From Eubacteriales bacterium (GTDB lineage Bacteria > Bacillota > Clostridia > Lachnospirales > Lachnospiraceae): DNA of 64,000 nucleotides. The translations under genes and the position numbers were made by a program. This document shows, in pieces, positions 23,185-32,286 of the stretch (the stretch's first letter is position 1; every line of letters starts with the position of its first letter). The stretch spans positions 78,281-142,280 of the forward strand of contig JAUNGC010000006.1 in the NCBI GenBank assembly GCA_030524745.1. Reading direction: 5' to 3'. The notes beneath the pieces were generated by a model. The model saw nothing but the letters and a program-made list of their open reading frames with translations. It searched no databases and had not been told where the DNA came from.

Positions 23185-26100
23185 ATGGCATTTGCACATT
23201 TACACGTTCACACGGAATACAGTCTGCTGGACGGTTCCAATAAGATAAAAGAATATGTGAAGCAGGTAAAAAAGCTGGGTATGACGGCGGCGGCCATCAC
23301 GGACCACGGCGTTATGTACGGGGTTATCGATTTTTACCGTGCTGCGAAAGCGGAAGGGATCAATCCCATCATCGGCTGTGAGGTTTATGTGGCGCCCAAT
23401 TCCCGGTTTGACCGGGAACTGACGGGGGGCGAGGATCGTTATTATCATCTGGTGCTGCTGGCGGAAAACAATACGGGTTATGCCAACCTGACGAAGATCG
23501 TCAGCAAAGGTTTCACAGAAGGGTACTATTATAAACCCCGTGTGGACATGGAAGTGCTGGAAGAATATCATGAAGGAATCATCGCCCTGTCCGCCTGCCT
23601 TGCGGGCGAAGTGCCCCGCTACATTCAAAAGGGGCTGGTGGATGAAGCGAAAAAATGCGCGTTAAAGTATCAGTCGATTTTCGGAAAGGACAATTACTTT
23701 CTGGAACTGCAGGATCACGGCATTCCGGCCCAGCAGACGGTGAACGCCGCGCTTTTGCAGATGTCAAAAGAACTGGAGATTCCGCTGGTGTGCACCAACG
23801 ATGTGCATTATACCTATGCGGACGACGTGAAGCCCCACGATATTCTGCTCTGCCTGCAGACGGGCAAAAAGCTGGACGACGAGGACCGCATGCGCTATGA
23901 GGGCGGGCAGTATTATGTGAAAAGCGAAGAGGAAATGAAAGGCCTGTTTTCCTATGCCTGGGAGGCGGTGGAAAATACCCAGCGGATCGCGGACCGGTGC
24001 CATGTGGACATCGAGTTTGGCGTGACGAAGCTGCCGCATTTTGAAGTGCCGGCAGGCTATGACTCCTGGTCTTATTTAAACAAGCTGTGCGACGACGGCA
24101 TGGCGGAACGTTATCCGGACGACGACGGTTCTTTGCGGGAACGTCTGGATTATGAACTGGGCATCATCAAACGGATGGGCTATGTGGATTATTTCCTGAT
24201 CGTCTGGGATTTCATCAATTATGCCCGGGAAAACGGCATTCCCGTGGGGCCGGGCCGGGGATCGGCGGCGGGCAGTATCGTTTCCTACTGCCTGCATATC
24301 ACGAATATCGATCCGATCCGGTATAATCTGCTGTTCGAGCGTTTTTTAAATCCGGAGCGCGTGTCCATGCCCGATATCGACGTGGACTTCTGCTTCGAGC
24401 GCCGGCAGGAGGTCATTGATTATGTGGGCAGAAAGTACGGCAGCGAAAAAGTGGTGCAGATCGTCACCTTCGGTACGCTGGCCGCCAAGGGCGTCATCCG
24501 GGATGTGGGGCGCGTCATGGATCTGCCCTATGCCTTTGTGGACTCCATTTCCAAAATGGTGCCAAACGAATTGAATATCACGCTGGACCGCGCGCTGGAA
24601 ATCAATCCGGAATTGCGAAAAACCTATGAGAGCGACGAGCGGGTACATGAACTGATCGACATGAGCAAAAGGCTGGAAGGCCTGCCGCGCCATACGTCGA
24701 TGCATGCGGCGGGCGTCGTGATCTGTCCGGAAGCGGCCGACAATTTTGTCCCGCTGTCCCGCGGCTCCGACGGCGCGATCACCACGCAGTTTACGATGAC
24801 CACGCTGGAAGAACTGGGCCTTTTGAAGATGGACTTTCTGGGACTGCGCACGCTGACGGTTATCGATAATGCGGTGAAGCTGATCGAGCAGGACACCGGC
24901 GTGAAGGTGGATATTGATAACATCGATTTCAACGATAAAAAAGTGATGGATTCCCTCTGCACCGGCAAAACGGACGGCGTGTTCCAGTTGGAAAGCGGCG
25001 GCATGAAAAATTTCATGAAGGAGTTGAAGCCGCAGAATCTGGAGGATATCATCGCCGGCATTTCTCTCTACCGTCCGGGACCGATGGAATTCATTCCCAA
25101 GTATATCAGGGGGAAGGATAATCACAATGCCATCACCTATTCCTGCCCGCAACTGGAGCCGATTCTGGCGCCCACCTATGGCTGTATCGTCTATCAGGAA
25201 CAGGTTATGCAGATTGTGCGGGATCTGGGCGGCTATACGATGGGCAGAAGCGATCTGGTGCGCCGCGCCATGAGCAAGAAAAAACAGTCCGTCATGGAAA
25301 AAGAGCGGGCTAATTTCGTTTACGGGAATCCGGAGGAAGGCGTGCCGGGCTGTGTGAATAACGGTATTCCGGAGCAGGTCGGCTTAAAGATCTATGCGGA
25401 AATGATGGATTTCGCAAAGTATGCGTTCAACAAGTCCCACGCAGCCTGTTATGCGGTGGTCGCCATTCAGACGGCATGGCTGAAATATTATTATCCGGTG
25501 GAATTCATGGCGGCGCTGATGACCTCTGTGATCGACAATCCCGGAAAGGTGGCGGAATACATTCTGACCTGCCGGCAGATGGGCATTGCCATTCTGCCGC
25601 CCGATGTGAACGAGGGAGCGGCCTCTTTTTCCGTTTCCGGCAAGTCCATCCGCTATGCGCTGACGGCGATCAAGGGCATCGGACATCCGGTGGCCGATGC
25701 GCTGATGGAAGAGCGCAGACAGCGGGGGCCTTTTAAAAACCTCTCCGATTTCATCACCCGCATGACCGGCACGGAAATGAATAAGCGGAACGTGGAAGGT
25801 TTTATCAAGGCGGGCGCTTTTGACGGTCTGGGAGGCACGCGCAAGCAGTTTATGAGCGTGTTCGTGCAGATGATGGACCAACAGCAGCAGAGCAAAAAGA
25901 ACAATCTGGCGGGGCAGATTTCCCTGTTTGATCTGGTCAGCGAGGAAGAGAAGGTCAATTATGAAGTACGGCTTCCGGATGTGGGGGAATATCCGAAGGA
26001 AATTCTGCTAAATTTTGAAAAAGAGGTTTTGGGCATTTATATCAGCGGGCATCCTTTAGAGGAGTACGAACAGCTTTGGCGGAAAAATATCACCAATACC

Positions 26101-26634
26101 ACGGCGGACTTTGCGCTGGATGAAGAAACCAATGCGATCCACGCGCAGGACGGCGCCAAAGCGACTATCGGCGGCCTGATTGCGGAACGGAAGATCAAAT
26201 ACACGAAGAACGATAAAGTCATGGCGTTTTTGCAGGTGGAGGATCTGGTGGGCTCCATGGAGGTCATCGTGTTCCCGAAAGTTTATGAACAATATGGAAA
26301 TAAACTGACGGAAGAGAGCAAGGTGTTCATAAAGGGCCGCGTTTCCGCGGAGGAGGACCGGGACGGCAAACTGATCTGCGAATCCATTCAGACCTTCGAT
26401 GAAGTGCCGAAGAAGGTTTGGATTAAGTTCGCCACCATGGAAGCCTGGATCGCGGCGGAGCAAAAACTCTATGATGCGATCGCGGATTCCGACGGACGCG
26501 ACGCAATTGTCATTTACCTCGAAGACCGCCGCGCCAGAAAACAGCTTCCGCCCAGCAAAAATATCTTCGCGGATAAAACGATGCTGGAGAGTTTGGGCCG
26601 GCTCTTCGGGGAAGCCAACGTAAAAGTGATGTAA
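23185..26634 (+). CDS. dnaE: DNA polymerase III alpha subunit (DnaE)
   Basis: This is a replicative family C DNA polymerase of 1149 residues, normal for DnaE1/DnaE-type enzymes and without the inserted exonuclease of PolC. The N-terminal PHP domain starts FAHLHVHTEYSLLDGSNK and includes AAITDHGVMYG. The polymerase active site is PGRGSAAGSIVSYCL and MPDIDVDFCFERR with the catalytic aspartates; MHAAGVVI and SLYRPGPMEFI are further palm/fingers motifs. FNKSHAACYA, a helix-hairpin-helix region, and a C-terminal OB domain (KVMAFLQVEDLVGSMEVIVF) follow. GGGGAAGAC precedes the ATG. A long-hairpin element begins five bases after the stop. Confidence 0.97.
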   Translation: MAFAHLHVHTEYSLLDGSNKIKEYVKQVKKLGMTAAAITDHGVMYGVIDFYRAAKAEGINPIIGCEVYVAPNSRFDRELTGGEDRYYHLVLLAENNTGYANLTKIVSKGFTEGYYYKPRVDMEVLEEYHEGIIALSACLAGEVPRYIQKGLVDEAKKCALKYQSIFGKDNYFLELQDHGIPAQQTVNAALLQMSKELEIPLVCTNDVHYTYADDVKPHDILLCLQTGKKLDDEDRMRYEGGQYYVKSEEEMKGLFSYAWEAVENTQRIADRCHVDIEFGVTKLPHFEVPAGYDSWSYLNKLCDDGMAERYPDDDGSLRERLDYELGIIKRMGYVDYFLIVWDFINYARENGIPVGPGRGSAAGSIVSYCLHITNIDPIRYNLLFERFLNPERVSMPDIDVDFCFERRQEVIDYVGRKYGSEKVVQIVTFGTLAAKGVIRDVGRVMDLPYAFVDSISKMVPNELNITLDRALEINPELRKTYESDERVHELIDMSKRLEGLPRHTSMHAAGVVICPEAADNFVPLSRGSDGAITTQFTMTTLEELGLLKMDFLGLRTLTVIDNAVKLIEQDTGVKVDIDNIDFNDKKVMDSLCTGKTDGVFQLESGGMKNFMKELKPQNLEDIIAGISLYRPGPMEFIPKYIRGKDNHNAITYSCPQLEPILAPTYGCIVYQEQVMQIVRDLGGYTMGRSDLVRRAMSKKKQSVMEKERANFVYGNPEEGVPGCVNNGIPEQVGLKIYAEMMDFAKYAFNKSHAACYAVVAIQTAWLKYYYPVEFMAALMTSVIDNPGKVAEYILTCRQMGIAILPPDVNEGAASFSVSGKSIRYALTAIKGIGHPVADALMEERRQRGPFKNLSDFITRMTGTEMNKRNVEGFIKAGAFDGLGGTRKQFMSVFVQMMDQQQQSKKNNLAGQISLFDLVSEEEKVNYEVRLPDVGEYPKEILLNFEKEVLGIYISGHPLEEYEQLWRKNITNTTADFALDEETNAIHAQDGAKATIGGLIAERKIKYTKNDKVMAFLQVEDLVGSMEVIVFPKVYEQYGNKLTEESKVFIKGRVSAEEDRDGKLICESIQTFDEVPKKVWIKFATMEAWIAAEQKLYDAIADSDGRDAIVIYLEDRRARKQLPPSKNIFADKTMLESLGRLFGEANVKVM

Positions 26635-26638
26635 GCGC

Positions 26639-26973
26639 GCCGCCCGGAAACTTTGCCCCGGCCTGCGGCCTTTGGAGCGCGACTCCCGTTTCGCCTGTCC
26701 CCCGCCGGGGCATGGGGATTTTTGCATTCCAATATTCAAAGCGGGAGATTCCAACCAAAGTGTTTTCCCGTTCCGGACTGCCGGCAAATGCGCAAACTCG
26801 CCGTTGCACGGCTCAAACAGTGCGCATTCGCCGGCAGGAACGGTCTCCCACTTTGGGGAATCTCACCGCTTTGAATATTCAGTCATGCCCAAATACCCAT
26901 GTCCCGGCGGGAGACAGGCGAAACGGGAGTCGCGTTCCAAAGGCCGCAGGCCGGGGCAAAGTTTCCGGGCGGC
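26639..26973. repeat. Long-hairpin element, copy 2
   Basis: Arms of about 80 bp (26639-26724 and 26891-26973) are inverted repeats with only a few mismatches. The inner part resembles copy 1 (10551-10926) in order and sequence, and ends in stem AATGCGCA/TGCGCATT (26787-26794, 26821-26828) around a 26-base loop that, like copy 1, begins AACTCG and ends GCTCAAACAG. The outer arms share no obvious sequence with copy 1. Apparent reading frames inside are not considered genes. Confidence 0.85.
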
Positions 26974-27130
26974 GGTTACCCGCAAAGTTAGAACGGCGCC
27001 CGCTCCGCAAAGTTTTTATTGAAAACGGGCTGTAAATGAATTAAAATGAAAAAGAGTTGCAAATGCCATGCGGTGAACAGCTATTTGGGGTATTGTGTTT
27101 CACGGCATACTTTGAAAGGAGTAAGGTGTT
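26974..27130. other. Spacer before pfkA
   Basis: No gene is seen in this spacer. Only the AAAGGAG ribosome binding site of pfkA (near 27114-27120) is recognisable; no convincing promoter was found. Confidence 0.5.
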
Positions 27131-28105
27131 ATGGCAAAAGAGATAAAGACGATAGGAGTCCTGACAAGCGGCGGCGACGCGCCCGGCATGAATGCCGCTA
27201 TCCGCGCGGTGGTCAGAAAGGCGATCACGAACGGCGTGAAGGTGAAGGGAATCAAGAAAGGCTATCAGGGACTTTTAAACGAAGAAATTATAGATATGAA
27301 CGCCCGCAGCGTATCCGATACGATACAGCGCGGCGGCACGATTCTGGGAACGGCCCGCTGTATGGAATTCGTGACGGAAGCGGGACAGCAGAAAGGGGCG
27401 GATATCTGCCGGAAGCATGGAATTGACGGGCTGGTGGTGATCGGCGGAGACGGTTCTTACCGGGGCGCGCAGGCGATGTCGAGACATGGCGTCAATACAA
27501 TCGGCATTCCCGGCACGATTGACCTGGATATTGCGTGTACGGATTATACGATAGGCTTTGACACCGCCGTCAATACGGCGATGGAGGCGATTGACAAGGT
27601 GCGCGATACCTCTTCCTCTCATGAGCGTTGCAGTATCATTGAGGTAATGGGAAGAAATGCCGGATATATTGCGCTTTGGTGCGCTGTGGCGAACGGTGCG
27701 GAGGACGTTCTTCTGCCGGAGAAGTATGACTATAATGAGCAGGCGATCATCAATAATATTATTGCAAACAGAAAGCACGGTAAGACCCATCATCTGATTA
27801 TCAATGCGGAGGGCATCGGTCATTCCACTTCCATGGCGAAGCGGATTGAAGCGGCTACGGGCATTGAGACAAGAGCGACGATTCTGGGTTACATGCAGCG
27901 CGGCGGCAGTCCGACCTGTAAAGACCGCTACTACGCTTCCATCATGGGCGCATATGCGGCTGATATTCTCTGTGCGGGCAGCACAAACCGCGTTGTGGCA
28001 TACCGCCACGGCGAGTTTGTGGATTATGATATTGAAGAGGCGCTTGCGATGCAGAAGGAAATTCCGGAATATCAATATGAAGTATGCAGAATGTTAGCGA
28101 CGTGA
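27131..28105 (+). CDS. pfkA: ATP-dependent 6-phosphofructokinase
   Basis: It phosphorylates fructose 6-phosphate to the 1,6-bisphosphate, the committing step of glycolysis. The 324 residues match bacterial PfkA. VLTSGGDAPGMNAAIRAVVR forms the ATP loop. GGDGSYRGA has Gly after GGD, the mark of ATP rather than pyrophosphate enzymes. The active-site segment reads PGTIDLDIACTDYTIGFDTA; it keeps the catalytic Asp of TID but has Leu where most PfkA proteins have Asn, which appears to be a lineage variant rather than damage. EVMGRNAGYIAL and LGYMQRGGSPTCKDR complete the substrate site. AAGGAG lies before the ATG and a terminator follows. Confidence 0.96.
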   Translation: MAKEIKTIGVLTSGGDAPGMNAAIRAVVRKAITNGVKVKGIKKGYQGLLNEEIIDMNARSVSDTIQRGGTILGTARCMEFVTEAGQQKGADICRKHGIDGLVVIGGDGSYRGAQAMSRHGVNTIGIPGTIDLDIACTDYTIGFDTAVNTAMEAIDKVRDTSSSHERCSIIEVMGRNAGYIALWCAVANGAEDVLLPEKYDYNEQAIINNIIANRKHGKTHHLIINAEGIGHSTSMAKRIEAATGIETRATILGYMQRGGSPTCKDRYYASIMGAYAADILCAGSTNRVVAYRHGEFVDYDIEEALAMQKEIPEYQYEVCRMLAT

Positions 28106-28137
28106 GAAAATGAAATAAAGGATAACCGGGAAGGACC

Positions 28138-28179
28138 GGGCTGCTGCGGAATCTGGCGTTTTGCGGCAGCCCTTTGTTT
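28138..28179 (+). terminator. Intrinsic terminator after pfkA
   Basis: GGGCTGC pairs with GCAGCCC across a 21-base loop with inner partial pairing, followed by TTTGTTT. Confidence 0.75.
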
Positions 28180-28245
28180 CACCCGCCTTGAAGGAATACG
28201 GGCGGCGGTTCTGTGTGGATAACAGAAGGATCGGAGAATGGGAAT

Positions 28246-29586
28246 TTGAAAAAGCGATTGGGAAATTTGAATGCCACCGGAAAACTGGCGGTAGGATTTG
28301 GGCTGATTATTCTGGCGGGTACGTTTGTTTTGATGCTGCCTTTTTCGTCCAGAAGCGGAAGCTGGACTTCTTTTTTGAATGCGCTCTTTACAGCCACCAG
28401 CGCGACCTGCGTGACGGGTCTGGTGGTGGTGGACACGTATCAGTATTGGAGTCTGTTCGGACAGTTGGTGATTCTCGTACTGATTCAGGTGGGAGGACTG
28501 GGATTTATCACATTGGGCGCCTATCTTTCCGTGATTTTAAAGAAGAAGATAGGGCTAAAGGAACGAACGGCGATTCACGAGAGCATCAGCACCATTGAAA
28601 TCGCAGGCGTGGTGCGTATGGTAAAGCGGATTGTGCAGGGCACTTTTTTATTTGAACTGACCGGAGCGGTTCTGCTTTCCATCCGCTTTATTCCGGAATT
28701 CGGCTGGGGACGGGGAATCTATTTCGGTATTTTTCATTCGGTTTCCGCCTTTTGCAACGCGGGATTTGATCTGATGGGAATTCGGGAGGCATACAGTTCG
28801 CTGACGGCCTATGAAGGGGACGTGCTGGTGAATCTGACCATTATGGGGCTGATCCTTGTCAGCGGAATCGGCTTTCTGGTCTGGGATGATTTTTACCGGA
28901 ACGGATTTCACTATAAAAAGTATCTGCTGCATACCAAAATTATGCTTGCAGCTTCGTTTGTTCTCGTTTTCGGCGGGGCGATTTTATTTTATCTGTTTGA
29001 AAACAACGGCCTGTTTGCAGGTATGACGCTGAAGGAAAAGGCGCTGGGGGCGCTGTTTTGCTCCGTATCTCCCAGGACGGCGGGCTTTAATACGACGGAT
29101 CTGGCGGGGCTTGGCAATGCGTCGAAGCTTCTGACCATGCTTCTGATGTTCGTCGGAGGCGGTTCCGGATCCACTGCGGGCGGCATCAAGGTGACCACGG
29201 CGGTAGTCATGGTTTTCACCGCCGTTGCGACGATCGGAAAGACGCAGGGCGTCAATATTTTTAAGAGAAGGCTGGAAGAGGATGTGGTGCGCAGGGCGAG
29301 CGCAATCGTGACATATAACGGCATTCTGATTCTGATCGTGTCCATGATTATTCTGGCGATACAGCCCTTCTCTTTTACGGATGTTTTTATGGAAACTTTT
29401 TCTGCGATGGGAACGGTGGGGCTTTCCACCGGCATTACCCGGCAATTGCTGCCGGTATCTAAGGCGCTTTTGATTTTGCTGATGTATTTCGGCAGACTGG
29501 GAAGTTTGACGTTTGCGCTTGTTTTCGCGCAGCGCAGGGTTGTGCCTCCGGTGCAGCAGCCGGTGGAGAAGATCGTGGTCGGTTAA
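28246..29586 (+). CDS. ktrB: KtrB/TrkH-type potassium channel subunit
   Basis: This is the membrane subunit of a Ktr/Trk potassium-uptake system, about 446 residues. It has the repeated M1-pore-M2 architecture of this family with selectivity-loop segments TATSATCVTGLVVVDT, HSVSAFCNAGFDLMG, VSPRTAGFNTTDL and SAMGTVGLSTGI. The four loops line the pore, and conserved glycines set potassium selectivity. A run GGGSGSTAGGIK sits before the last repeat, as usual. The start is set at TTG 28246, with GGAG nine bases upstream; an in-frame GTG at 28213 has no ribosome binding site. The partner regulatory subunit follows 21 bp later. Confidence 0.92.
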   Translation: MKKRLGNLNATGKLAVGFGLIILAGTFVLMLPFSSRSGSWTSFLNALFTATSATCVTGLVVVDTYQYWSLFGQLVILVLIQVGGLGFITLGAYLSVILKKKIGLKERTAIHESISTIEIAGVVRMVKRIVQGTFLFELTGAVLLSIRFIPEFGWGRGIYFGIFHSVSAFCNAGFDLMGIREAYSSLTAYEGDVLVNLTIMGLILVSGIGFLVWDDFYRNGFHYKKYLLHTKIMLAASFVLVFGGAILFYLFENNGLFAGMTLKEKALGALFCSVSPRTAGFNTTDLAGLGNASKLLTMLLMFVGGGSGSTAGGIKVTTAVVMVFTAVATIGKTQGVNIFKRRLEEDVVRRASAIVTYNGILILIVSMIILAIQPFSFTDVFMETFSAMGTVGLSTGITRQLLPVSKALLILLMYFGRLGSLTFALVFAQRRVVPPVQQPVEKIVVG

Positions 29587-29607
29587 AAATGGAAAGGGAG
29601 GTTTTTC

Positions 29608-30315
29608 ATGAAATCTGTTTTAATTATCGGAATGGGAAGGTTTGGGCACCATCTCGCCCACAATATGCTTGAACTTGGGAACGATGTGATGATTATTGAC
29701 ATAGACGAGCGGAAGATGGAAGATCTCGTGCCCTATGCGACCAATGCGAAAATCGGAGATTGTACCAATCCGGAAGTGCTCAAAAGCCTGGGGATCGCAA
29801 ACTTTGATTTCGTGTTCGTCTGCATCGGAACGAATTTTCAGAGCAGTCTGGAAATTACCAGCCTTGTCAAAGAGATGGGCGCAAAACATGTAGTCAGCAA
29901 AGCGACCAGAGATATTCAGGCGAAGTTTTTGCTGCGCAACGGCGCCGACGAGGTGATTTATCCGGAGAAGGATATTGCGGAAAAATGCGCGGAGCGTTAT
30001 AGTGTGGATAATGTTTTTGATTACATTGAACTGGATGACGATTCCGCGATCTATGAGATTCCGCCTTTAAAAGAATGGGTCGGCCGCTCCATCCGGGAGG
30101 CGGATATCGCCCACCGCTTTCATGTGATGGTGCTGGGCGTGCGGGATCCGGGGGACAAGACGAAGATCATGCCTTCTGCCGATTACGTGATCGACGGCGA
30201 CGAGCATCTGATCGTGCTGGCGGCGCGGGAAGCGATTACAAAGTTGCTCAAGAGCATGGAAATGATAAAGCCTGAAAAAAGGGAAAAGGCAAAGAAGGTA
30301 CGAAAGCGCCGCTGA
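29608..30315 (+). CDS. ktrA: KtrA/TrkA-type potassium uptake regulatory subunit
   Basis: This cytoplasmic RCK protein of 235 residues gates the adjacent KtrB channel. An N-terminal Rossmann domain (about 1-135) carries IIGMGRFGHHLAHNML and the acidic residues of MIIDIDERK that bind nucleotide (ATP/ADP or NAD). GDCTNPEVLKSLGIANFDFV is the typical RCK switch. The C-terminal TrkA_C domain (about 140-225) ends in a basic tail. GGGAGG precedes the ATG. The downstream rRNA methyltransferase gene is 19 bp away and may be co-transcribed. Confidence 0.92.
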   Translation: MKSVLIIGMGRFGHHLAHNMLELGNDVMIIDIDERKMEDLVPYATNAKIGDCTNPEVLKSLGIANFDFVFVCIGTNFQSSLEITSLVKEMGAKHVVSKATRDIQAKFLLRNGADEVIYPEKDIAEKCAERYSVDNVFDYIELDDDSAIYEIPPLKEWVGRSIREADIAHRFHVMVLGVRDPGDKTKIMPSADYVIDGDEHLIVLAAREAITKLLKSMEMIKPEKREKAKKVRKRR

Positions 30316-30334
30316 GGGCGGATGGAGAAAAAGT

Positions 30335-31135
30335 ATGATAACAGCAGCGTCCAACAGCCGCATCAAGAGGCTGATACAATTGAATCAGAAGGCGAAGGCG
30401 AGAAGAACGGAAGACGTTTTTGTGGTGGAAGGGCAGAAGATGTTTCTGGAAGCGCCAGCAGACAGGATAAAGGAAGTCTATGTTTCGGAATCCTTTCCGG
30501 AACGCTGCACCTGCCGGGAGAAGCTTGAAAAGACAGGGTATGAAGTGGTGGCGGATTCCCTGTTTGGGAAAATATCGGATACTTGTACGCCCCAGGGAAT
30601 CCTCTGCGTGGTGGAACAGTTTCATTATAATATGAAGGAACTGCTTCAAAAAGAAAATCCGCTGCTGCTTGTTCTGGAGAATATCCAGGATCCGGGCAAT
30701 TTGGGAACCTTGCTGCGGACGGCGGAGGGCGCGGGAGTTGACGGCGTAATCATGAGCCGGGATACGGTGGATATTTACAATCCGAAAGTGATCCGTTCCA
30801 CGATGGGAAGCATTTATCGGATGCCGTTTCTTTATACGGAACATCTTACAGACGCGATCGGGGAACTGAAGCGGGCGGGCGTAAATGTGTGCGCCGCTCA
30901 TCTGAAAGGAACGCGGATGTATACGCAGGCGGATTATCGCCGCGGGAGCGCCTTTCTGATCGGGAACGAAGGGAATGGACTGCGGGAAGAAACCGCGCAG
31001 ACGGCGGATACCTATATCAAAATTCCGATGGAAGGCAGCGTGGAATCTTTAAATGCCGCTGTGGCCGGCGCAATTTTGATGTACGAGGCGTCAAGACAGC
31101 GGCGCATGAAGGACGAAAGGAGAGAAAGCGAATGA
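30335..31135 (+). CDS. SpoU-family rRNA/tRNA 2'-O-methyltransferase
   Basis: This 266-residue cytoplasmic enzyme transfers a methyl group from S-adenosylmethionine to a ribose 2'-hydroxyl. An N-terminal substrate-binding domain (about 1-95; VFVVEGQKMFLEAP) is followed by a SPOUT knot with motif 1 NIQDPGNLGTLLRTAEG, motif 2 LIGNEGNGL and motif 3 MEGSVESLNAAVAGAIL. It resembles TrmH/RlmB-type proteins; which rRNA position it modifies cannot be told. Its stop overlaps the proC start (ATGA), implying coupling. Confidence 0.9.
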   Translation: MITAASNSRIKRLIQLNQKAKARRTEDVFVVEGQKMFLEAPADRIKEVYVSESFPERCTCREKLEKTGYEVVADSLFGKISDTCTPQGILCVVEQFHYNMKELLQKENPLLLVLENIQDPGNLGTLLRTAEGAGVDGVIMSRDTVDIYNPKVIRSTMGSIYRMPFLYTEHLTDAIGELKRAGVNVCAAHLKGTRMYTQADYRRGSAFLIGNEGNGLREETAQTADTYIKIPMEGSVESLNAAVAGAILMYEASRQRRMKDERRESE

Positions 31136-31926
31136 AAATAGGCTTTATAGGACTGGGAAATATGGCGCAGGCGATGATCGGCGGCATTTTGAAGAATAAG
31201 CTGGCCGGGCCGGAGGAAATTCTGGGATCGGCCAAAACGGCGGAGACCGAACAGAAAATACGGGAGAAGTTCGGAATTTGTACGACCGGCAATAACGAGA
31301 GAACCGCGCACGAGTCGGACGTGTTGTTTCTGGCGGTCAAACCCCAGTTTTTTCCGGAGGTGATCGAACAGATCAAAGGTCTGAATTATGCCGGAAAAAC
31401 GATTGTCAGCATTGCGCCCGGCAAGACCCTTGACTGGCTGGCGGAGCAGTTTGGGAATGACCTCGCCTTTGTGCGGGCGATGCCCAATACCCCCGCGCTG
31501 GTGGGAGAGGGATGTACGGCCGCGTGCTTTTCCGATCGTGTGGACGAGGCGTCAAAAGAGACTGTTATGGAAATTCTGGGAAGCTTCGGCAAGGCCTTTG
31601 AGGTGCCGGAACGCCTGATGGATGTTGTGCCCGGCGTCAGCGGATGCGCGCCTGCCTGGGTATTTATGATGCTGGAAGCTATGGCTGACGGTGCGGTGGC
31701 GGAAGGAATGCCGAGAAAACAGGCCTATGAATTTGCGGCTCAGGCTGTATTGGGGAGCGCCAAACTCATGCTGGAGACGGGAAAGCATCCGGGAGAATTG
31801 AAGGATATGGTTTGTTCGCCTGCGGGCTCCACCATTCAGGCGGTGAGAGTTCTGGAGGAGAAGAATTTCCGGGGCGCAATGATGGACGCCGTGATTGCCT
31901 GCATTGAAAAATCCAGGGCCCTGTAA
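31132..31926 (+). CDS. proC: Pyrroline-5-carboxylate reductase
   Basis: It catalyses the last step of proline synthesis, reducing 1-pyrroline-5-carboxylate with NAD(P)H in the cytoplasm. The 264 residues are of normal size. The N-terminal Rossmann motif is IGFIGLGNMAQAMIGG. RAMPNTPALVGEG and VSGCAPAWVFMMLEAMADG are catalytic-domain signatures, and LKDMVCSPAGSTIQAVRVLE is the ProC C-terminal signature. The ATG overlaps the stop of the methyltransferase. A terminator follows within 90 bp. Confidence 0.95.
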   Translation: MKIGFIGLGNMAQAMIGGILKNKLAGPEEILGSAKTAETEQKIREKFGICTTGNNERTAHESDVLFLAVKPQFFPEVIEQIKGLNYAGKTIVSIAPGKTLDWLAEQFGNDLAFVRAMPNTPALVGEGCTAACFSDRVDEASKETVMEILGSFGKAFEVPERLMDVVPGVSGCAPAWVFMMLEAMADGAVAEGMPRKQAYEFAAQAVLGSAKLMLETGKHPGELKDMVCSPAGSTIQAVRVLEEKNFRGAMMDAVIACIEKSRAL

Positions 31927-31972
31927 AAACTGTGACGTTTTTGTTACAAAATATTGCTGAAATGTATAAGAG

Positions 31973-32015
31973 TGCTGTCTGATGGAAAAAATAACCTCCA
32001 AAGACAGCATTTTTT
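31973..32015 (+). terminator. Intrinsic terminator after proC
   Basis: TGCTGTCT pairs with AGACAGCA across a 21-base loop and is followed by six T residues. Confidence 0.85.
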
Positions 32016-32194
32016 GATTGCATAAAAAAATTTCTTCTCTATAAAAGCGAGAAATGAAAACAAGAAATTTGTTTACTATGATTAAAAAATGAGGTTATCT
32101 GTCGGCTATTTCGTAAATATTACAACTTGATTTGAGAAAGACGAAGGCGGATTTTCGGAGAATATACTGAAAATCCAGTATTTGTCAGAAATGC

Positions 32195-32223
32195 TTGACA
32201 AACGGTATCAATGTTGCTATGAT
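32195..32223 (+). promoter_or_regulatory. Promoter of the first SleB-type hydrolase
   Basis: A perfect TTGACA (32195-32200) and TATGAT (32218-32223) are 17 bp apart, about 65 bp before the start codon. The 180 AT-rich bases between the proC terminator and this promoter hold no gene. Confidence 0.85.
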
Positions 32224-32286
32224 ACACAACGTAATATTTGTTAACAACTTTGTAACAAATAAAACAAAAATGTAATGGAGGTAGTC

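Noticed and set aside
26510-27035. Open frames after dnaE in several frames
   Set aside because: These are the same symmetry artefacts in the second long-hairpin element; the real next gene is pfkA.
27131-28105. PfkA with Leu in place of Asn in the TIDND motif as a dead enzyme
   Set aside because: The catalytic Asp of TID, the ATP motif and the substrate motifs are intact; the change looks like a clade variant.
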